Under the pieces are notes generated by a model. That model searched no databases, was not told the origin of the DNA, and saw only the letters and a program-made list of their open reading frames with translations. The translations under genes and the position numbers were made by a program. A DNA stretch of 10,902 nucleotides from Desulfobacteraceae bacterium. Its GTDB lineage: Bacteria > Desulfobacterota > Desulfobacteria > Desulfobacterales > Desulfosalsimonadaceae. Each line of letters opens with the position of its first letter. Positions within the stretch are counted from its first letter, which is position 1. The DNA is taken from assembly GCA_007131845.1 (NCBI GenBank), contig SLPT01000213.1:1-10902 (forward strand), given 5' to 3'. Below are positions 1 to 7,913 of the stretch, in pieces.

Positions 1-138
1 GCCGAGGGCATCACCCATCACCCCCACCCCATCGGAATTGACCTTCAATCTTCGCAGGGTCGGTCGGTTTTTTTGGGGTTGTTCATATGGCTATGCAAAG
101 AATCGCCCGAAAAACCGCAAGGCAACATTGGGAGGGCA
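1..138. other. Region downstream of purQ, no supportable gene
   Basis: No clear terminator is seen after purQ. On the minus strand a 13-codon ORF starts at an ATG near 86 and ends near 45; nothing supports it as a gene. Closer to the edge the minus strand is G-rich, and a frame with GTG (21) and ATG (18) start codons runs off the window; it could be the start of the next gene, but six codons are too few to judge. CATCACC is repeated in tandem at 9-22 on the plus strand. A T-run at 68-74 on the plus strand follows only a weak four-pair stem. Confidence 0.4.
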
Positions 139-957
139 TTACTTTTCGGAAATGTAACGAAGGGCGTTTTGAAAAATACGAAGACCCGGGACCTCGGTGG
201 CTGCTTCCGGATCGCTGCCGCGCAGCAGCGCCCGGTTGCGGCACCAGTCCGGATGGTTGGTCGGGTGATGGTAGGCCTCGGGGTGCGGCATGAGGCCGAA
301 TATGCGGCCCGTGGGATCGCAGATGCCTGCGATATCGTCCATGGACCCGTTGGGATTGTCGGGGAAGCGTCCGCCGGCCGGAGAGCCGTCTGAAGCGGCA
401 TAACGACAGACTATCTGACGGCTTTCCTTCAGGCGCAAAAGCGTGTCGTCTTCCGCGACCACCTTTCCCTCCCCGTGACGCACCGGGAGTTCGGCATGGG
501 TCATACCCCGGGTGAACACGCAGGGAGATGCATCGTCAAATGCCATATGAACCCAGTCGTCCCGGAAATTACCGCAGTCGTTGTAAGTAATGGCGGCTTT
601 ACGCGCCCGGTAATCGGCGTCGAAACCGGGCAGAAGCCCCATGTTGACGATAGTCTGGAACCCGTTGCAGATGCCCAGAACCAGGTTGCCGTCCTCCACG
701 AACCGGATGATGGCCTCCCCCGCATGCTTTTTCATACGAACGGCCTGGATGACCCCGGCACCGTGATCGTCGCCCCATGAAAATCCGCCGATAAACACCA
801 GAAGTCCGTAGTCGGAAAGCGTCGCCTTCCCGGACAGCACGTCGTTGATGTGAACCCGTTCGGCACGGAAGCCGGCCAACTCGCATGCATGGGCGGTTTC
901 AATATCACAGTTGAGGCCGTATCCGGTCAGTACGAGTGCTTTCACCCGGGAGGTCAT
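139..957 (-). CDS. purQ: Phosphoribosylformylglycinamidine synthase, glutaminase subunit PurQ
   Basis: Class I glutamine amidotransferase that hydrolyses glutamine and channels ammonia to PurL. The 272-residue product has the oxyanion segment FIGGFSWGDDHGAG (55-68), the nucleophile elbow GICNGFQ (95-101, Cys97) and the His-Glu pair in MPHPEA (223-228: His225, Glu227), completing the triad. It is larger than the small PurQ of B. subtilis (about 227 aa) and nearer in size and motifs to the C-terminal glutaminase domain of fused enzymes such as E. coli PurL. Translation probably couples to purL: the start ATG shares bases with the purL TGA, and GGAG lies 7 nt upstream inside the last purL codons. 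The TAA at 139 ends the supported gene run. Identity is secure. Confidence 0.96.
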   Translation of the reverse strand: MTSRVKALVLTGYGLNCDIETAHACELAGFRAERVHINDVLSGKATLSDYGLLVFIGGFSWGDDHGAGVIQAVRMKKHAGEAIIRFVEDGNLVLGICNGFQTIVNMGLLPGFDADYRARKAAITYNDCGNFRDDWVHMAFDDASPCVFTRGMTHAELPVRHGEGKVVAEDDTLLRLKESRQIVCRYAASDGSPAGGRFPDNPNGSMDDIAGICDPTGRIFGLMPHPEAYHHPTNHPDWCRNRALLRGSDPEAATEVPGLRIFQNALRYISEK

Positions 958-3950
958 ATCAAATCTCCAAATGGCTTTTTCCAGGCGTTTCTCAGGTCAT
1001 TCACATCCGCTTCGAACAGGAGGCGGCCTTCTGTCCCGGTCACGTGCAGCGTTTTTTCCTCCGTTACCCTGCCGGCACAGACAACGGGAAGTCCGTCAAA
1101 AAGCTCGTCGAAGGCGTCCTTGTTTTCAGGCGCTATGGTTGCAATAAAGCGGCCGGCGCTTTCGGAAAACAGCAACCGATCGGCCGTCAGGCCAGGGGAT
1201 GCGGTAACCGCATCCAGGTCCAGGCGGACGCCCAGGTCTCCGGCCATCGCGCACAAGGCCAGATGAACCGCCAATCCGCCCCGGTATACGCCATGAAGGG
1301 ATGCAAACAGGTTTTCTTTCACAGCCCGGGAAACCACGCGATACAGGGCGGCGAAGTTTTTGGCATCCACTTTCGGAACGTTGAGCCCGGTATAGCCAAA
1401 GTGCTCATAATACGCGGAGGCGCCGAGTTCATCACGGGTTTCCCCGAGAATGCATACCAGATCCCCGGCCGCCTTGACATCCATGGTGACGCACCGGCCG
1501 ATGTCTTCGGTCACGCCGGCGGCGGAGAACTGAAGCGTCTCCGGGGCGGAGACCTTGTGGTATTCACCGTATGCACCCGGCAGATGGCCGTCGACGTACA
1601 TGGAGTCTTTTCCGGACAAAAGCGGGATCTCCCATTCGGTGCAGATTTCGGCCAGCGCCTTGCAGGAACGGACGAGCTGGGCCGCCTTGAAACGTCCGTC
1701 GGGGTTTTTGACCGGGTCGTAGGCAATGGTAGGCCAGCAGAAATTGTCCACCCCGCCGATATGCCCGAAATCACCGCCCACGGCCAAAAGACGCCGCACG
1801 GCCTCGTCGATGGTGCATGTGGTCATGTGGTACGCGTCGATGGCGGAATAAAACGGAATAACCGCCTGGGAGAAAACAAGGCCCCGGTCGGATTCCAGGA
1901 CGGGCCGCAGCACAGCGGCATCACTGTTGACGTCCCTGAATTTTCCCACCAGCGGCTTGATGACGCTTCCTCCCTGGACTTCGTGGTCGTACTGGCGGGC
2001 GATCCACTCTTTGGAACACATGTTGGGATTCGACAGGAGATCGCACAAAAGCGTTTTGTAGTCGGCAGGCTCGGAAAGCACCGGCTCGAAAATCCCCCGG
2101 TCCGCCGGATCGGTCCACTCCGCCTCGAACTCCCACCGGGGGAAGCCGCGGGTGAGAAAATCCATATCCACGTACGCGCACGTCGCGCCGTCATAGGTGA
2201 TATGCAGCTTGCCGGAATCGGTGTATTCACCGATCACCGTGCTCTCCACGGCATGCTTCCGGGAGAGCTCCAGAAACCGGTTCTCATCATCCGGATGAAC
2301 CGCCACGGTCATTCGTTCCTGGGATTCCGAGACCCAGATCTCCCACTGATCGAGCCCTTCATATTTCAGGGGAACGCTTTCCAGAAAAACCCGGCATCCC
2401 CCGGAAAGCCGGGCGGTCTCCCCTATGGAGGACGAAAGCCCGCCGCCGCCGTTGTCCGTGATGTACCGGATCATGCCCGCATCTCTTGCTTCAATCAGAA
2501 AATCGTGCATCTTTTTCTGGGTGTAGGGGTCTCCGATCTGCACATGGCCTGCCGGCGTATGGGCTGAAAAGCTTTCGGACGACGCGGTCACCCCGTGAAT
2601 GCCGTCTTTTCCAACCCGTCCGCCGCACATGAAGATCAAATCCCCGGGGGTCGTTGTTTTCTGCTCGGCTGGCTCCCCATCCACAAGGGCCGGCATGATG
2701 CCCAAAGCCGTCACGAACACCAGGCATTTTCCCATGTACCCGGGATGAAAGATCACCTGCCCGAATGGCGTGGGGATGCCGCTCTTGTTCCCGCCGTCCC
2801 GGACGCCCTCGATCACACCGTCGAGAAGGCGCCGCGGATGGAGCCTGGGATTCAGTTCGCCGTCATAGTCTCTTTCCCCTACGCAGAAGCCGTAGCTGCC
2901 CATGACCAGCCGGGAACCCTTCCCCGTACCCAGGGGATCGCGGTATACCCCCACGATGCCCGTGATGGCGCCACCGTATGCCTCCATGTTGGACGGCGAG
3001 TTGTGGGTTTCGCCGGTGATCACATAGTAATGGTTCTCATCGAAGCGCCCGACGCCGGCGTTGTCCCAGAGCACGGAGACAACCCAGTCTTTTTTCTTCT
3101 GAAGGGCCACGGTCGGGGCCTCGATATAAGTACGAAACAGGCTCTCGATTTCCTCGGTGGTGCCGGCGGAACGGTCCCGGTAATAAAACCGGCCGCGAAA
3201 GGTGTTGTGGTTGCAGTGATCGGAGCGCGCCTGGGAGATGTATTCGATTTCGATATCCGTGGGATCCGAAAGCCCCGCTTTTTCCCTTTCCCTCCGGACG
3301 GCCGGTTCATTGAAATAGGAACGGATCACGGGTATATCGTTTTCGTTCAAGGCCAGGTTCCGCTCATCGCTGATCCTGCGGACGGTTTCGTCTGAATCGA
3401 TGGGAATGGTGGAAACCGTGGGTACATGATCGAGCACCACCTTCGGTACGATAATGCCAATGCCGGCGTTTTCGTCCCATTCCGGTTGGCTCCAGATACG
3501 AACCTGCTGGATGATGTCGTTGGACAGGAGTTCTTCCGCGATCAGCCGGGCATCATCTTCGGTCATACCAGGCGCACGGATACAGTAGCGCCGGGACGTG
3601 TACACGCCTTCTTTCGGGGAAAAACGCTTTTCCGTAACATCCTCGATAGCTTCAACGGCCGTCTCCCCCGGGGTATCCTTCACTCCCGGCCGGTAGCCAA
3701 CCCATATGCACCAGTCAAAATCGATGGGCAGCGGCTTGTAATCCGAGACCTGGGTGACCGGGTTGGTAAAAATCTCATGCTGAATCTGTGCAAGCTGCTT
3801 TTCGGAAAACGCCTTGTCGATGGTCAGAATATGAACGCTGCGAACCGATTCGATATCCATGCCGAAATACGCTGCCGCTTTTTTCCGGACCTGCTGGCCT
3901 TCCGCGTCCAGCAGATGCGCTTTAAGCGCTGTTTCAAGTCGATGGGGCAT
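954..3950 (-). CDS. purL: Phosphoribosylformylglycinamidine synthase, large PurL subunit with PurS-like N-terminus
   Basis: ATP-dependent ligase that turns FGAR and ammonia (from glutamine, supplied by PurQ) into FGAM in de novo purine synthesis. The 998 residues are longer than small PurL (about 740) but shorter than fused PurL-PurQ (about 1,295). Residues 1 to about 160 look like two PurS-type modules (about 1-75 and 80-155, the second with VGYRPGVKDTPGETAVEAI). The synthetase core follows: RSDHCNHNTF (242-251), GETHNSPS (313-320), EAYGGAITGIVG (323-334), GKDGIHG (447-453), DNGGGGLSSSIGETARLSGG (499-518), SESQERM (541-547) and SGKDSM (779-784). The usual ETHNHPS has Ser318 for its second His; His316 is kept. 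The ATG at 3950 gives the expected MPHRLE start but has a weak ribosome binding site. The stop overlaps purQ (ATGA). No separate purS is in the window, which fits the fused N-terminus. Confidence 0.95.
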   Translation of the reverse strand: MPHRLETALKAHLLDAEGQQVRKKAAAYFGMDIESVRSVHILTIDKAFSEKQLAQIQHEIFTNPVTQVSDYKPLPIDFDWCIWVGYRPGVKDTPGETAVEAIEDVTEKRFSPKEGVYTSRRYCIRAPGMTEDDARLIAEELLSNDIIQQVRIWSQPEWDENAGIGIIVPKVVLDHVPTVSTIPIDSDETVRRISDERNLALNENDIPVIRSYFNEPAVRREREKAGLSDPTDIEIEYISQARSDHCNHNTFRGRFYYRDRSAGTTEEIESLFRTYIEAPTVALQKKKDWVVSVLWDNAGVGRFDENHYYVITGETHNSPSNMEAYGGAITGIVGVYRDPLGTGKGSRLVMGSYGFCVGERDYDGELNPRLHPRRLLDGVIEGVRDGGNKSGIPTPFGQVIFHPGYMGKCLVFVTALGIMPALVDGEPAEQKTTTPGDLIFMCGGRVGKDGIHGVTASSESFSAHTPAGHVQIGDPYTQKKMHDFLIEARDAGMIRYITDNGGGGLSSSIGETARLSGGCRVFLESVPLKYEGLDQWEIWVSESQERMTVAVHPDDENRFLELSRKHAVESTVIGEYTDSGKLHITYDGATCAYVDMDFLTRGFPRWEFEAEWTDPADRGIFEPVLSEPADYKTLLCDLLSNPNMCSKEWIARQYDHEVQGGSVIKPLVGKFRDVNSDAAVLRPVLESDRGLVFSQAVIPFYSAIDAYHMTTCTIDEAVRRLLAVGGDFGHIGGVDNFCWPTIAYDPVKNPDGRFKAAQLVRSCKALAEICTEWEIPLLSGKDSMYVDGHLPGAYGEYHKVSAPETLQFSAAGVTEDIGRCVTMDVKAAGDLVCILGETRDELGASAYYEHFGYTGLNVPKVDAKNFAALYRVVSRAVKENLFASLHGVYRGGLAVHLALCAMAGDLGVRLDLDAVTASPGLTADRLLFSESAGRFIATIAPENKDAFDELFDGLPVVCAGRVTEEKTLHVTGTEGRLLFEADVNDLRNAWKKPFGDLI
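965..968 (-). promoter_or_regulatory. Ribosome binding site of purQ inside purL
   Basis: GGAG on the minus strand lies 7 nt before the purQ ATG at 957 and within the last purL codons (Phe-Gly-Asp). With the ATGA overlap this favours production of the two subunits in step. Confidence 0.65.
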
Positions 3951-4018
3951 AGTCTGAGAGCCTGTCGGATGTTGATTTCATGCAAATTGCCGATGCCAGG
4001 GGACGGAAATCAAATATC
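3951..4018. other. Spacer between rseP and purL
   Basis: This 68-nt gap separates the translation/envelope genes from the purine genes. It holds an 8-bp inverted repeat but no GC-rich hairpin with a T-run and no convincing -35/-10 pair. Upstream of the purL ATG only an AGG at about 12 nt resembles a ribosome binding site, which is weak. Confidence 0.5.
3972..4013. repeat. 8-bp perfect inverted repeat before purL
   Basis: TTGATTTC at 3972-3979 is matched by its exact reverse complement GAAATCAA at 4006-4013, separated by 26 nt. Inside the spacer is GCAAATTGC (3982-3990), itself a small inverted repeat. In the minus-strand transcript the arms could pair as an AU-rich stem ending 21 nt before the purL start. 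There is no U-run after it, so it is not a standard terminator. It does not match the E. coli PurR operator or the Bacillus PurBox as I know them. The repeat is directly visible; a function is not shown. Confidence 0.45.
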
Positions 4019-5095
4019 TTATCCGCTTCCGCCACCGGTAATCAAGCGCATGATGTCATTGTAAAAAACAAATATGATGAGCGTCAGGATGATAAGCATC
4101 CCTACCTGCTGGGCGACTTCCCGGGTTTTCATGGAAACCGGGCTTCCCTTGACCGCCTCGATACCGAAAAAGAGCAGGTGACCGCCATCAAGCACCGGAA
4201 TGGGGAGGAGGTTGAGAATCCCCAGGTTGATACTGATCAGGGCGATAAAGCCCAGCAGGTTCACCAGACCGTGCTCCACCTGCTCGCCGGCCATCTGCGC
4301 AATCAGGATCGGTCCGCCAAGGTTGTCCGCGGAAACGCTTCCGGTAATCATCTTGGCCACGCTGAGCACGGTCAGCTCAACGATCATGTAGGTGCGGTGA
4401 AGGCTCTCGGTAAAGGCTTTCACCGGGCCCAGACGCTCCGTTTCCGTGGTTCCGGCCGCCGTGACCCCGATAATATAGCGCTCCTGCATTTCACCGAAAA
4501 TATCTTCCATGGACTCCACGGCCGGGGTAACGGGTGTATCGAGCCTTTCTCCATTGCGCGCCACACTTACCGTGACAGTCGATCCACCACTGGCGCCGAT
4601 GGCCTCAGCCATCTCCGACCAGGTACTGATTTCTTTTCCATCGATGGCGACGATCCGGTCTCCTTCTTCGAGCCCTGCCTCCCAGGCCGGGGAATCCGCC
4701 CTCACCTCCCCGATTTCAGGCTTCAGATGCATGAGGCCGACAACGGCGAACAAGGCGAAAAAAATGACAACAGCCAGCAAAAAATTGAACACCGGTCCGG
4801 CTGCAACGATAATCATGCGCCGGGAAACCGGTTGATGGGTAAACGAGCAGGCGCGGTCCTCTTCGCTAAGCTCCGAGTCCTCGTGCTCCCCAACCATTTT
4901 GACGTATCCGCCCAGCGGAAGGGCGGCAATACGGTATTCCGTACGCCCCTTTTTCCACTTGGCGATCGCCGGGCCAAAGCCCAGGGAGAATTTCTCGACG
5001 CCCACGCCAAAGGCCCTTGCCATGAGGAAATGGCCCAGCTCATGGAAGAAAATCAGAACGCCAAGAACGATAATCAGACCGATAACAGAACTCAT
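4019..5095 (-). CDS. rseP: RseP/S2P-family intramembrane zinc metalloprotease, single PDZ domain
   Basis: Site-2-type protease that cuts within the membrane. In E. coli RseP cleaves the anti-sigma factor RseA and remnant signal peptides; the substrate here is unknown. The 358-residue product has the zinc motif HELGH (18-22) in its first membrane helix, the conserved GFGP (39-42) and LPLGGYVKM (59-67), a membrane helix at about 95-120, one PDZ domain (about 125-190, with AGLEEGDRIVAIDGKE), and the third zinc-ligand motif NLLPIPVLDGG (295-305, Asp303), followed by a last membrane helix (about 331-348). E. coli RseP is about 450 residues with two PDZ domains; this shorter one-PDZ form is common elsewhere. 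It starts inside the dxr stop (ATGA), with GGAGG 12 nt upstream. No sigma-E or anti-sigma gene is in view, so a role in envelope stress is inference. Confidence 0.93.
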   Translation of the reverse strand: MSSVIGLIIVLGVLIFFHELGHFLMARAFGVGVEKFSLGFGPAIAKWKKGRTEYRIAALPLGGYVKMVGEHEDSELSEEDRACSFTHQPVSRRMIIVAAGPVFNFLLAVVIFFALFAVVGLMHLKPEIGEVRADSPAWEAGLEEGDRIVAIDGKEISTWSEMAEAIGASGGSTVTVSVARNGERLDTPVTPAVESMEDIFGEMQERYIIGVTAAGTTETERLGPVKAFTESLHRTYMIVELTVLSVAKMITGSVSADNLGGPILIAQMAGEQVEHGLVNLLGFIALISINLGILNLLPIPVLDGGHLLFFGIEAVKGSPVSMKTREVAQQVGMLIILTLIIFVFYNDIMRLITGGGSG

Positions 5096-6267
5096 TCAGT
5101 CTCTTTGCCTCCGGTGGTTTCAACGATTTGACGGGCGGTCCGGCGCGCCCACCTGTCCGCAGACAGGATCTCTTCCAGCGCCGGTTCGCTAACGATCCGG
5201 TGCCGGTGCATGGTTTCTTCGATCAATCGGGGAATCCGGTCGAACCCGATCTTTTTTTCCAGGAAAAAGGCCACGGCAATCTCGTTGGCCGCATTGAGAA
5301 CGGCGGGCATGGTCCCGCCCGCTTCGCATGCCCTGTAGGCAAGCTTGATGCAGGGAAATTTCGCGAAGTCGGGTGCCTGGAAATCAAGGCGTCCAATGGC
5401 GGCGAAATCCGGCGGCTCAATACCTATAGGCAGCCGCTCCGGGTAGGAAAGCGCATGGGCGATAGCACCCTTCATATCCGGGATACCCATCTGAGCAATG
5501 ACGGATCCGTCCCGGAACGCCACCATGGAGTGAACGATGCTCTGGGGATGAATCAGCACCTCGATGGCACCGGGCGGCATCCCGAATAGGTGCATTGCCT
5601 CGATGACCTCGAGCCCCTTGTTCATCATGGTGGCTGAATCGATGGTGATCTTGGCTCCCATCTGCCAGGTAGGGTGCGCCAGGGCATCGGCAACCGTGAT
5701 GTCCGCGAACCCGGACGCATCACGCCCCAGGAAGGGCCCGCCGGAAGCGGTGAGAACAATCTTTTCCAGGTCCTTTACGTGGTTTCCGGCAATGCATTGA
5801 AAAATCGCGCTGTGTTCGCTGTCCACGGGCAATATGCGAACACCGGCGACCGTGGCGGCCGCCATGACCAGACTGCCCGCCATGACAAGGGTTTCCTTGT
5901 TGGCCAGGGCGATGTCCTTACCGGCTTCGATGGCCGCAAGCGTCGGCAGAAGCCCTGCTCCGCCAACCATGGCAGAGACCACCATGGTTGCATCCGGATG
6001 GGTGGCGGCGGCCGCGTAGCCTTCGTCGCCGCACAATATCCGGGTCCGGCACCCGGCCGGCAGCTTCTTTTGAAGGATGCCCGCCCCGTTTTCATCATAT
6101 ACCACGGCGATATCCGGGGAAAAGCGAGCAACCTGCTCTGCCAGAAGATCGAAGTTATCTTTTCCGGTCAGCGCACGCACGCGGAAACGATCCGGAAACT
6201 TCTCCGCGATTTCAAGCGTATTGCGCCCGATGGAGCCGGTGGCGCCGAGTATGACCAGTTCATTCAT
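5092..6267 (-). CDS. dxr: 1-deoxy-D-xylulose 5-phosphate reductoisomerase
   Basis: Converts DXP to 2-C-methyl-D-erythritol 4-phosphate with NADPH and a divalent metal, the first committed step of the non-mevalonate isoprenoid pathway and the target of fosmidomycin. The 391 residues are of normal length. The NADPH loop GATGSIG (8-14) is followed by LANKETLVMAG (121-131), metal ligands Asp149 and Glu151 in VDSEHSA, and Ser211, Asn216, Lys217 and Glu220 in the substrate/metal motif SATMMNKGLE. HPQSIVHSMV (240-249) is also typical. The ATG at 6267 gives the exact family N-terminus MNELVILGATGSIG, although the ribosome binding site is weak. It ends in an ATGA overlap with rseP. The pairing with uppS puts the start and the polyprenyl end of isoprenoid synthesis in one gene run. 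Identity is secure. Confidence 0.97.
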   Translation of the reverse strand: MNELVILGATGSIGRNTLEIAEKFPDRFRVRALTGKDNFDLLAEQVARFSPDIAVVYDENGAGILQKKLPAGCRTRILCGDEGYAAAATHPDATMVVSAMVGGAGLLPTLAAIEAGKDIALANKETLVMAGSLVMAAATVAGVRILPVDSEHSAIFQCIAGNHVKDLEKIVLTASGGPFLGRDASGFADITVADALAHPTWQMGAKITIDSATMMNKGLEVIEAMHLFGMPPGAIEVLIHPQSIVHSMVAFRDGSVIAQMGIPDMKGAIAHALSYPERLPIGIEPPDFAAIGRLDFQAPDFAKFPCIKLAYRACEAGGTMPAVLNAANEIAVAFFLEKKIGFDRIPRLIEETMHRHRIVSEPALEEILSADRWARRTARQIVETTGGKETE

Positions 6268-6279
6268 GAATATACCGGA

Positions 6280-7095
6280 TCAGAAAACATATACATTGAA
6301 AAAATAAGCAAACGGCGCCGCAAAGATCAGCGCATCGATGCGGTCGAGAATCCCCCCGTGCCCCGGCAGAATATTGCCTGAATCCTTAATTTGGGAAGTC
6401 CTTTTGAGTTCCGATTCGAAAAGATCGCCAAGTTGACCGGAAATCCCTGCAACTGCGGCGAAAACCAACACGAGCAGAGTCGGCAGTTCGGGCAGAAAAA
6501 CCATTTTGAACAATAACGCCACCAGGAGGTTGGCTGCCAGCCCCCCGATCGCCCCTTCGATGGTCTTTCCGGGACTGATAGCCGGATGGAGCTTTCGCCG
6601 GCCGAAATAGGTTCCAACGTAAAACGCGGCCGCATCCCCGAGGAATATGATAAACACGAGGAAAAAGATCCACGCCACCCCGTCCGGCCGGCCCCGAAGC
6701 AAAATCAGGCAAGCCAGCGGCAGGGCAATATACACCAGAAACTGCGCGCCCCCGGCAACCATGTCAAGTATCCGCCGCCCCTTATCTGCGGAAAACCCGT
6801 ACATGGACAACACGGCCATCCCGGCAAAGCCGGCCCATGCAAGAAAAAAAAGCAGCCCCGTGGCAGAAAAAGCGGCTGCGATCAGAATCAGGGCCCCGGA
6901 GGCAATACACCACAAGGGGACGGGAGTCCAAATCCGGGTCTTGTCGCCCTCGAAAAGAATATAGAAATATTCCTTCGAGGCAATGGCTCCGACAATCAGA
7001 ATCAGGCCGGCAAAGGAGGCCATGGGGCCGTACAGGATAAGCGATGCCAGCACCGGAACTGCTACAATGCTCGTCAACCAGCGTTTCAAATGCAT
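6280..7095 (-). CDS. cdsA: Phosphatidate cytidylyltransferase (CDP-diglyceride synthase)
   Basis: Integral inner-membrane enzyme that joins CTP and phosphatidic acid to form CDP-diacylglycerol, the precursor of all bacterial glycerophospholipids. The 271-residue product is very hydrophobic with about seven to eight membrane segments (first at about 7-23 and 27-45). The family signature is intact near the C-terminus: SELKRTSQIKDSG followed by NILPGHGGILDR (228-252), including the Lys-Asp and Asp-Arg residues used in Mg-dependent catalysis. FYVGTYFGRRKLHPAISPGK (158-177) is also conserved. I use ATG at 7095 (MHLKRWLTS), which fits the family; a TTG at 7122 would add nine residues but lacks a ribosome binding site. 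It follows uppS by 74 nt and precedes dxr by 12 nt. Identity is secure, the start fairly so. Confidence 0.95.
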   Translation of the reverse strand: MHLKRWLTSIVAVPVLASLILYGPMASFAGLILIVGAIASKEYFYILFEGDKTRIWTPVPLWCIASGALILIAAAFSATGLLFFLAWAGFAGMAVLSMYGFSADKGRRILDMVAGGAQFLVYIALPLACLILLRGRPDGVAWIFFLVFIIFLGDAAAFYVGTYFGRRKLHPAISPGKTIEGAIGGLAANLLVALLFKMVFLPELPTLLVLVFAAVAGISGQLGDLFESELKRTSQIKDSGNILPGHGGILDRIDALIFAAPFAYFFNVYVF

Positions 7096-7169
7096 TATGG
7101 AATGTCCGTTTTTCGACTTCAACCGGAAATTGACGCGGCACGATTTACGGATGCATCATCACGGATAAA

Positions 7170-7913
7170 TTAATCGTTGATGCGACCGAACCGGCGCTCC
7201 CTGCGCCTGTATTCAGACAGAATATCCAGAAATTCCTCCCGCGTGAAGTCCGGCCATAGCGTGGGGGTGACAAACAATTCCGAATAGGCGATCTGCCATA
7301 GCAGGAAGTTGCTGATGCGGTATTCCCCGCTGGTACGGATGAGCAGCTCCGGATCGGGCATGTCCGCGGTTTGAAGAAATGTTTCGAAAAGTTCCGGCGT
7401 TATCGCATCGACGGCAACCTCACCCGCCGCAACCCGGCGGGCAACGGCACGACAGGCAGATACGATTTCACTCCGGCCGCCATAGCTGAGCGCCAGATTG
7501 AGCTGCATCCCATTATTGGTATCGGTATCATCCATTACCCGGCGAAGACTTTCCCGGACATCGTCCGGCAGGCGGTCGATTTCGCCGATCACATTAAGAC
7601 GGATGTTGTTTTCAATCATCTCGCTGCGCTCGGCTGCCAGAAACCGCTTTCGAAGCGCCATCAGGGCCTTGACCTCGGACTTCGGCCGCTGCCAGTTTTC
7701 CGTTGAAAACGCATACAATGTCAGATACCGGATGCCGATTTCCCTGCATGTCCGGACCAGCATCCGAACGGTTTCGGCCCCCTTTTCATGGCCCTTGACC
7801 CGGTTGATCATCCGCTTCCGGGCCCAGCGGCCGTTGCCATCCATGATAACGGCGACATGGGCGGGAGGCGGCTCGGGGTCCGTCCCGGCGTTATCGGGAA
7901 CATCAGAGCTCAA
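7170..7913 (-). CDS. uppS: Undecaprenyl-diphosphate synthase (cis-prenyltransferase)
   Basis: Extends farnesyl diphosphate with eight isopentenyl units in cis to make undecaprenyl diphosphate, the lipid carrier for peptidoglycan and surface polysaccharides. From the start used here the product has 247 residues (E. coli 253). Hallmarks are HVAVIMDGNGRWA (19-31) with catalytic Asp25, the LYAFSTENWQRP region (66-77), LSYGGRSEI (142-150) and the substrate motif RTSGEYRISNFLLWQIAYSE (193-212). The start is uncertain: the frame stays open far into frr. I prefer TTG at 7913, preceded by AAGGA at 5 nt, which gives 18 residues before the core, much as in E. coli. An ATG at 7946 would add 11 residues but has a poor ribosome binding site. 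Either choice overlaps frr (by 11 or 44 nt). Function is secure, start about 65%. Confidence 0.95.
   Translation of the reverse strand: MSSDVPDNAGTDPEPPPAHVAVIMDGNGRWARKRMINRVKGHEKGAETVRMLVRTCREIGIRYLTLYAFSTENWQRPKSEVKALMALRKRFLAAERSEMIENNIRLNVIGEIDRLPDDVRESLRRVMDDTDTNNGMQLNLALSYGGRSEIVSACRAVARRVAAGEVAVDAITPELFETFLQTADMPDPELLIRTSGEYRISNFLLWQIAYSELFVTPTLWPDFTREEFLDILSEYRRRERRFGRIND

Noticed and set aside
12..30. G-rich tract on the minus strand as a possible G-quadruplex
   Set aside because: Only three runs of three or more G are present, short of the usual four, and the tract sits at the window edge.
40..74. Possible rho-independent terminator on the plus strand (GACC/GGTC followed by seven T)
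   Set aside because: The stem has only four pairs with a 14-nt loop, and no plus-strand gene ends here. It is too weak to call.
936..2567. Long plus-strand open frame of 543 codons opposite purL
   Set aside because: It lies wholly antisense to a purL whose motifs are all intact. Long open antisense frames are expected in GC-rich genes. Its translation shows no recognisable motif and no convincing ribosome binding site.
2595..3395. Plus-strand open frame of 266 codons opposite the purL core
   Set aside because: Also antisense to conserved purL sequence; composition is a mirror of purL codons and no family is recognisable.
3980..5131. Plus-strand open frame of 383 codons opposite rseP
   Set aside because: Antisense to intact rseP. 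It is rich in His, Asp and Asn with no hydrophobic or domain pattern, typical of the complement of a membrane-protein gene.
7150..7157. Palindrome GATGCATC in the uppS-cdsA gap
   Set aside because: An isolated 8-bp palindrome is expected by chance in a window of this size, and no flanking structure or promoter goes with it.
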